This document shows, in pieces, positions 39,001 through 48,000 of a DNA stretch of 64,000 nt. Within the stretch, counting starts at the first letter, position 1, and each line of letters starts with the position of its first letter. The notes below the pieces were generated by a model that was not told where the DNA came from, did no database searches, and saw only the letters and a program-made list of their open reading frames with translations. The stretch is from Carposina sasakii (Eukaryota > Arthropoda > Insecta > Lepidoptera > Carposinidae): contig CP053162.1 of assembly GCA_014607495.2 (NCBI GenBank), positions 1,550,001-1,614,000 on the forward strand. Reading direction: 5' to 3'. The translations under genes and the position numbers were made by a program.

Positions 39001-42000
39001 TTTAATGTACTTTATGATGTAAGTCTTTGTTAGTTTGCGCGTCAACCACTAGAAACATACTCGTAAAAAACGATTTTGTTTTTGCTTATTTAAATTTCAC
39101 CAAAATCGAATTGACAACTTTCTACTGGTCCTTATTCGCTCGGTCTTCTATACATTTACTATAATAATTATTGACTACAATTAACTAAGTACATTAATAC
39201 TGTTTTAGAGTCGATGCTGAACATTACAATTATGATACTGAAGAAACAATCGTTGAAAATAAAAACCACGAAATCGATAATAATAATGCCACGTAAGTTA
39301 TAATTAGTAAATATTTATATTATTATATTCATCCTTATCGTACTAGTTAATCATACTAATATTTATAAATTCGAAAGTTTGTGAGGATGGATGGATGGAT
39401 GTTTGTTACTCTTTCACGCTCAAACGGCTGGACCGATTTCGATGAAATTTGGTATGGAGATAGGTGGCACCCTAGAACCCTTTTTATCCCGGTAGCATGT
39501 TCCCGTGGGATAAATTTTTGGATAACAGACTTCCACGTGGGCGGAGCCGCGCCCAATAGCTAGTTCAATTATAAATGAATATATCCACTAGTATAAAAAT
39601 GAAAGTGTGATTTGTGTGTGAATGATTATTAATGTTAAAGAAATTATGAAATTTGGTCTATAGACATCTGATTAAATACCTAGCATAAAACAGTTTACTT
39701 TTAACCAGACTTTAAACCCTAAAAACTAGATTTACCTACTAAGTTTATGTTTTTCAGGGATACTACACGATGTCCTAGTGGAAGCTCTCTTCAATCTTCC
39801 GCTAATAGTAGTGAAATAATAGATGATACAGATGAAAGTAATTATTATGAAAATGTGAACGCATTCTCTAATATAAATCAACAGCAAAACAAAGTAAATA
39901 TAAAACGAGATGAAAAAGTTTCTAAAATGGAACTGACAAAATATTTACGATCTGCTAAGTTTGGTGAAAATTCTGTAGTTCCCAGTGATAATCATAGCAT
40001 AATATTATTACCACCTCCTCTTGTAATAAATCAAAACCGAAAATCACAACAATTTAAAGCACAAGCAAGTGACGATGTACTTACAGCTGTCAGCATCCAG
40101 GACATACCTCCAGGAGATGTTGTCTTTACACGTACCTCTGAAACAAAGAAAATAACGCAAAGTTCTTCTATTGACGACGTACTTACCTCTGACGGCATCC
40201 AGGACATACCTCCAGGAGATGTTGTCTTTACACGTACCTCTGAAACAAAGAAAATAACGCAAAGTTCTTCTATTGACGACGTACTTACCTCTGACGGCAT
40301 CCAGGACATACCTCCAGGAGATGAAGTATTTTCGCCTGAACCTGAAATAAATACCACTTGGGCTACTTTTTCTGATGTAATACATGAACCAAAGGCGCAT
40401 CATTCTCGTGATATTTCTTGTACTGAAATAGTAACAAACAACGTTGACCAATCTGCATTATTTCAACAACCTCAGGTGTACACTTCCTTGAAAACAGTGG
40501 TATTTGAACATGAACCTAAGGATATAGAAGAGCGTAAGAGTTCCCCTTCGATTATCGATGTTTTAGATACATCTTTTTTTGATCCAACTACTGACCCCAA
40601 TAATCATGTTATGATTTCTGAACAACCTAAACTTAACAAGAAATATCGTAAGAAGATTTTAAAATCCTACGTTGATTATCTTTCTGATAATGAAGACTTT
40701 TCAGCTGGTAGTTCGGATCTTTGGAGTATGAATGAGTCGGATAGTTCAATTAATAGTGATAAAAAAAAGAAAAAGTGTACTAAAAAGAAACAAAAAATAA
40801 TAGCTGAGAACAATAAAACAGTAACCAGTGAAAACCTAATTAAGAGAAAAACCAAGAAAGAAAATAAAAGTAAACTGAGGAGAAAATTAAAAGATACTGG
40901 TAAGTCTTACGAAAGAAGATCAGGATCTATGGTAGAAGAGAAGACAATGAAAGGAAACCCATGCTTAATTGGCGTATGTGCTAGAAAATGTTATGAGATA
41001 TCAGAGGATAGAAGAATTAGCCTATTTAATTATTTCTGGTCTCTGGATATTCAACGTCGAAAAGACTGGATTGTTAGATGTGTACAACCAATTTCTATCA
41101 AAAGAAAAAAAACTAAATCTGTAGAAAGCAGAAGAGGTCAAACGTTTGAATATGTTATAAACGAAGGTGAAGGATCTAGACCTGTTTGTCAAAAGTTCTT
41201 AATTAATACATTAGATATCACACAAAAATTTATTTCATATACAGTAAAAAATTCACAAGAAAATATGGCAAGCGTAGAAAAGAGAACATGTCATGCAGAT
41301 AAGTATAGCGATGAAGATAAAGCATACGCCAAAACTTTTATCGAAAGCCTTCCAGCCGTTCCTTCTCATTACTGTCGTAGCAAGAGTTCATGTCTGTATT
41401 TACCTCAAGAATTTAAAAATGCTACAAATTTATTTAGGATTTATCTTCAAGACTGCCAAAATAATAACAAAGTACACCTAAGTGAAAAAATCTTTATTAA
41501 ACTTTTTAATGAAGATTATAATATTCGGTTCCACATACCCAAAAAAGATAAGTGTGTGATGTGTACAAAAGCTGAAAACACAGAATTATTATCAGAACAA
41601 GAAATCAAAGACATGACTGTTCATCTAGAAGAAAAAAAGGCCAGCTACCAAAGATGTAAAATACACCAGCAATTAACTTCAAATGATACGCTCACCGTTA
41701 GCTTCGACCTGCAAAAAGTGCTGAATACTCCTCATGGAGAGAGCATGTTGTTATATTACTCTAGAAAATACGCCGTCTATAATTGCACATTCTACGAAAG
41801 TCAAACTAAAAAGGGACATTGCTATGTATGGGGTGAAAGCGATGGTCAAAGGGGTGGCAACGAAATTGCTACTTGTATTTATAAATTTCTACTTGAAATT
41901 GATAAACGTCCTATTAAAAATGTGCTACTTTATTGCGATTCTTGCCCCGGGCAGAATAAAAATAAGATTGTTCTCACAGCCCTCCACTACTTTATACAGC

Positions 42001-45000
42001 ATTCTAAGAACATACAAGTGGTACAAATAAATTATTTGTACCCGGGGCATACTTACATGCCCGTCGATTCAATGCATACGGTCATTGAACGCGAGGTTAG
42101 ACGAATTATTGTTTGGAGTCCAAGTCAATGGCCAACATACATGGAATCTGCAAGAAAAAATCCTGACCCATATAAAATTAATGTTTTAGATTACTCTGAT
42201 TTTATCAACTGGAACAGCTTGGTATCTCAAAAATTTACCAGTAATTCTCAAAAGCAAATACAATTAAAATTTATGCGCATCGTCACATTCAAGAAGAAAA
42301 ACACTAAAAGTATGGAAGTTAAATATTCAATGAATGACAAAGAAGAAGCTCAAGTTGTAACATTTGAATGTAAAGAAAGAGGATCAAAAGGAAAAGGCAA
42401 AGGGAAGAAAGGAAAAAACCAAGATCTGAAAGGAGTTGAGAATGTAGAAGCAGGTTTACAAAAACTTTATGACAAACCTAACCCTATAACAGTCGCTAAA
42501 TACAACGATTTAAATCGTTTATGTACTAATGGAACTATACCAAAGCGTTTTCATAAAGAGTATTTTGAACTGCCGTCTTTAGGAACTGTAAAGGATATTC
42601 TTCCTGAAACAGATGAAGAAGACGATATTGAGTTTTAATTTTAGTTTTTTAGATTCATGTATCTTACAAAGCAGTTGATAACAATTGTGTTACTTTAAAA
42701 TACCATTTTGTTATAAAAAATAATTTTACGTTTATGTTAACTTGTATGTGTCGAAAAGACTGAAGTTACTTGTCATAATTATGTCAATACTTTATAAGGA
42801 AAAAATTCTTAAATTTATTATTTTTATGTTTAAGTTCAAGACTGATTTGGTAAATAATGATTGCATTTTGTTAATAAAACAACAATAAATATTAACAATT
42901 TTATACAGGGAAATTGAAAAAATACCAGCAACTTCTTAGGGCATGGTTGGCATGATGGTTCTGAACAATGTCTTAAACATTACTTTTACTGAACATTGCT
43001 CAGGACCATCATGCCAAGCATATCCTAAGAGGTAGCTGGTATTTTTTCAATATAGAAAAATATGTATAGAAAAACGGCATCATAATTGTATGTTCCTATT
43101 AGAATAATATTTTCGTTACTTAATAAACCTTTTATTTCACTCAAAAAATAAATCTTTTTTAGACTTTCTAACACTTAGTTTTACTACCCATTGTAGGTAT
43201 CTTTAAATAGAGCGTTTTTGGTTTTGCTCTCTTTACGACCATAATATTTGGTTTACTTAACTTATACTACCCATTTATGAATAGATTAAGGCCTTTACTG
43301 CACATCGAACTTTATGATAACAATATTTCGCGGGTGTAAAGTACAACAGTTCAAGTTTTTGTGGGCTGTAAAGGACCTTCATTTTCGTTAATAATTAAGT
43401 TTAGTTTATTTTGTCAATACAAACGGATAGAACACGAAAAAATAGCATAGGTCTCTTTTGACTTGATAATTATAGGAGTTTGTTTAAAAAAGTTATAAGG
43501 CAAAAACTTTTTTTTTTTTTGTTTTTTTGCTCTCCTGAAAAGTCGTGTTTTGTCCTTTACGACAATTGAAATTTCCGGTATCGATATATACACGGCTGTA
43601 TTACCAAAATTTGGTAGCCAGAACTATAGTATCAAAAAAGATATTATACAGCCACGCTCAGGCGAGGGACAGATACAAATGATCAGAAACAAGTTGCTAG
43701 CTTATCGCCTGAGAGCATGACCGAGTTACTTAGTCGACTCTTACGACATGCACGGAAGGAGATGCAGCTAATGTTTTCTAGTGAAGCCCCGTATCAGCAC
43801 AGTAACTTATTTTTTAATAAAAAAAGAGCTTTGATCTGCGGTAGTAAATTTCAATTAGCATTGATGACGTTAAATGCAGCAGGTTGACAATAAAGCTTTT
43901 CAACTATTTGCATGTACATAATCAATGTAACGTAGGTAAACAACGCCGCAGGTAATTGCACTACATTGATGCTTTAATTGGACTCGTATAATATTCATGG
44001 GTAAATAAAACGACAATGTTTTAGTAAAGCTACCGCAGCCAGCGACAGGATTTAGTGAGCTCACACATGTGGCTGGCTTTACTTCCCAATGAATTATTAT
44101 TAATTACTTTATAGTAATGGCTCCAAGTGTATAGTAATGCCGCGTGGTGCCGGCAGAGTAGAATTCGTACCACCCCATGTCTGCCCGTGGGTATCGTACA
44201 AGGCGATTAATGCCCAGCGTGGTGACTATAGGCAAATACCCCCCATGGCAGTCTTGTGCCGTGCCCCGGGGGAGGCCTACGTCCAGCAGTGGACTGTAAT
44301 AGGCTGATGATGATGATGATGAATGGCTCGAAGTGCTATTAGAAATAACATATTTATACGCTCTTAGTAAATCTGCCACATGGTGCAGGCAGAGTAGAGT
44401 TTGTACCACCCCATGCCTCGCACGTAGGCCTCCCTCAGGACACGCCACAAGTTTTTGCCATCTAGTTCCTACCAGCTGCCCACTTCAATTCATCTGTCCA
44501 TCTAGCCGGAAGGCGTCCAATGATACGCTAAGGAGGCTAACGAATCTAAATGTTCTAGTGTTCCGTGGCTATTCAGACTGCTGATTCTTAGATTTGAAAA
44601 ACCCGAATTAGAAATGTTGTATGAAAACAAAAATGAAATCAAGACATTCAAAAAATCTTAACGTAGGCGTTGGTAACTGCTGGCTGTTAGATAAAAAGAT
44701 TTGCGATTTAAAAAAAAATCGAGCACAAAACATATAAATAAGTAGGTAGTTTTAAGAACTGACTACTAATATCATAAAAAATATATAGGTACTATGTTAT
44801 TTTAAAACAATTTAAACAACATTTGAATTTTAAAATTTTATTTTCATGAAAAACTGAAAGCAGTTCAAAACTTTAACTCCCAGCTTTGCTAGAGAAACAG
44901 ATTTTTCTCTCGTCAAATTTGCATTTAATACTCCAGCTTAGCAGCTAAGCCCAGTAACTTGCATGGCCACTGGCGTAATGGGAACGGGCAGTAATTTCCG

Positions 45001-48000
45001 TTTCGAGTACTTCAATGGATCAGCGTAAACGTTAAATGAGATTTCATGTTAAAGAGATAATAATCTCTTTTTAATTAACAAACATAGCTGTGGACTCGAA
45101 ATAGGGTAGATAGAACTGCAGAATTATAAGGAGATCCTACTGTAATGTTTAGCATAGCGAGTAAATTATCAGTGACAAGTTGTTAGCTTATAGAAAATAA
45201 ATAAATAAATAATGCCAATTCAGCTGTTTCGTTTACTATGAAGACTAAAGGTAGGTTCCCACGGTGCGTGATTTCGCGGACGGACGCGGACGCGCTGACG
45301 GCCACCACGGACGTCTGTATTACCACTGACGCTCCGTATCACACGATCCGTGGATAAATACTTTAAATCTTTTTTAAATTAGTCCCAAGCTTGAAAAAAA
45401 TGCCAAATCTGGAATTTTCTGCCTATTAATTAAAGATATGTAAAAAAATATTAATAAACCGCGGGCGGTATATTTTTCCCTCTAAAGAGCTTGAAGTGAT
45501 AATTTTTATTTTTATCCGAAAATCTTTCACTATGAATCATCGATGAAAACACCTGTTTATATGTAGCACCTGTAGCAATACAATAGTGGACAAAAGCCTT
45601 CTAGCTTTTATGATGCAGCTAAGGCTTTTCATCTGAAGCTGAAACTTCAAGTGGATCATGGGTAATGCTATGTATGTGGAGTACATATGTACGTAGGCAC
45701 ATAAGCGACCCGCCCATCCATATCCCAAGAAATATGCCTAGAGTACACTGCTGCTCAGAAGTGCTTACGAATTTTCTTATTCTTGTTTTTTATTATATAC
45801 ACACACATACACAAAATATAAATTACATAGGAAAAAATAAGTGATTTATGTACAATGGCAAGCTTATTTCTACAACTATCTACCCTTGCTCTTCATAAAT
45901 TTTGTAAAAATAATAAACCTCTGCAGGTGTATATGCGCCTTGAAAAATTGTCTGCTATCAGTCTGTCAAAGATATGTTTAGGGCAGACTAAAAGATCTTG
46001 ATAGTGGCTTATTAACAATTCTTGAAAATATTTTTTTCTTTTCAAAACTGTGATAAATAAATGACGATTTCTTTTGTTCTTTTTTCATATACTACGCAAG
46101 CGGAATCTCGTAAAGCAGCTAGTACTCGCGTTAGAATAAAAAAGCCATTTAATAGAACAGGGCCATGATTAAAGTGGATCATGACAGACTGTAATTCAGA
46201 AGCTTTTGGGGATTAGGGGTATCATTATGTACTCTGGGATTCTTTTTATTAAGTTCCATTTTGAATTTGACCCACTTTTCGAACGGATGCCAAAATGCTG
46301 CGTAAAGTTAAATTTTTTCGTTTTACTAGTGACGAATGTAAACTTTACGGTGTATACAGAAACTCTTATTGATTCTACAGTGTATACATAAATTACATAA
46401 ATATATAGACGGTTATGATTCTAAAACTGGGTAGGAAGAACTGCAGGATCTCGAAGAGGATCCCAGAGCCACGTTTAGCCCAACGGGGTCAGATGTAAAT
46501 GTTTACTAACCAGTTGCCAGCTCATCGCCTGAAAGAATTCCCCTGAGTTCCTTAGTCGACTCTTACGATATAAACATACATTAATAGATGTTAGTAAAAG
46601 CGCCAATGTTAAAAAATGACAAACTTCTTTTAAAATAACTCCCTTTTTTCCGGAGGTGTTGACAGATCACGAACCTTCATTTCCTACGGTCCTGACACAG
46701 TTCTTTCACTTCATCGACATTCATATTTCATATTTTACAAGCAAGCTCGTTGTTTTAGATATTATGCACATTTAAAATACATATTTTTTTATTTTCACCC
46801 CGAATAGATTTTGCCAAAATAATAATGAAGTTATAATAATAATTTAAATTTGGTGCATTTATACATATGTTATAATTTAATATAGGTCTTAACTAATTAT
46901 TTCGCTACGTTTGTAATTTTCATGCTAATTATTCCAGGATATTTTTAAATTATATTATTATGGTGTTTAAATGATTGTACAAACTTATAGATAAATAAAT
47001 CTTTGAATATGTAATATTTACAACTAAATTATTCACATCATAATAATAGTCGTTATCTTTTACCTAGATGAATTTTATTATAAATCTGGCATATTATAAA
47101 ATGTCAGGATGCACTTAAATACAGGGTGTTTTTTTGTGGCCACCATTAACGAAGGGTACGTACTCTATACATGAAATAAAGTAAGTTTATGCCAAAAAAA
47201 ATGCTGGGATTTTTTTTTTTTATTACTTGATCGGGCAAAATTTATAGTGTCTAGTGTTTATGTTAGTTTTTTTATAGACAGATATTAATTATTTCTCGTG
47301 AAAAAATCTTGCTACGCGCGTCTATGTGCATTTATGCAGAAAAACGCAGTCTATTTATTCAACTTTGGACCCTAATATATTGAAAACCAGACACTTCCCA
47401 GGTATGCTTCCATGGAGAAAAATGACCGTGATGATGAGGAGATTCCGTAGTTTCCGGGAACGTTGACGACCAAAAATCACCCTGTATACGTGATAAATAA
47501 ATAAATATTTATACTTGTGTCGTGGGTACCTACTAGAATTCGCAATGTGTAAACAAAGGTTTTTTGACATAACTTAAAAATTAGAACGTCACAAGAGGAA
47601 TTAGATAAACCATTCCTTTGCGTCGCGCAGTCGGGTAATAAATTTGATGATAAATATTATATTACGTTTATCTGATAACCGTATATAAATACACAGATAA
47701 TTACAAATATTCATCATATCAATGTTTGCACCTACCGGATTCGAACCCAGGACCTAGGCGTTACAGGCAGGGTCACTACCAACTACACTGATCGGCCAAA
47801 TATTTTATAATCATATTTACTCTTATTGATCTAATTCCTCTTGTGACGTTCTAATTTTTAAGTCCAGCCAATAAACATTTGTTTACACTGTGCGAAGTGC
47901 TGGTGCAGGTGTTAAGTGCAGGCGCGAAGTAATGTACTCTGTTTTTACTTCATACTTCGTATCTACACTTATTATATAAATTGGGCTTTCTCTATAGTGC

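Larger units (their letters stand above)
37427..43583 (+). mobile_element. TE2: second complete DDD-transposase DNA transposon
   Basis: 6157 bp. The ends are a perfect 33-bp inverted repeat starting CGATACCGGAAATTTCAATT, flanked by ATAT (37423-37426 and 43584-43587). It holds a three-exon transposase gene on the plus strand, a GC-rich presumed promoter (37810-37995), a 94-bp duplicated block in intron 1 and several copies of CCTTTACGAC/GTCGTAAAGG near both ends. It sits in dpr intron 1 in the opposite orientation to dpr. The same 4-bp duplication, CG start and protein core tie it to TE1, although the nucleotide sequences do not resemble each other. Intact termini and frame suggest a fairly recent insertion. 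Confidence 0.88.

Noticed and set aside
39747..39757. ATG at 39747 as the TE2 transposase start
   Set aside because: It lies within the polypyrimidine/AG acceptor, and two upstream exons join in phase.
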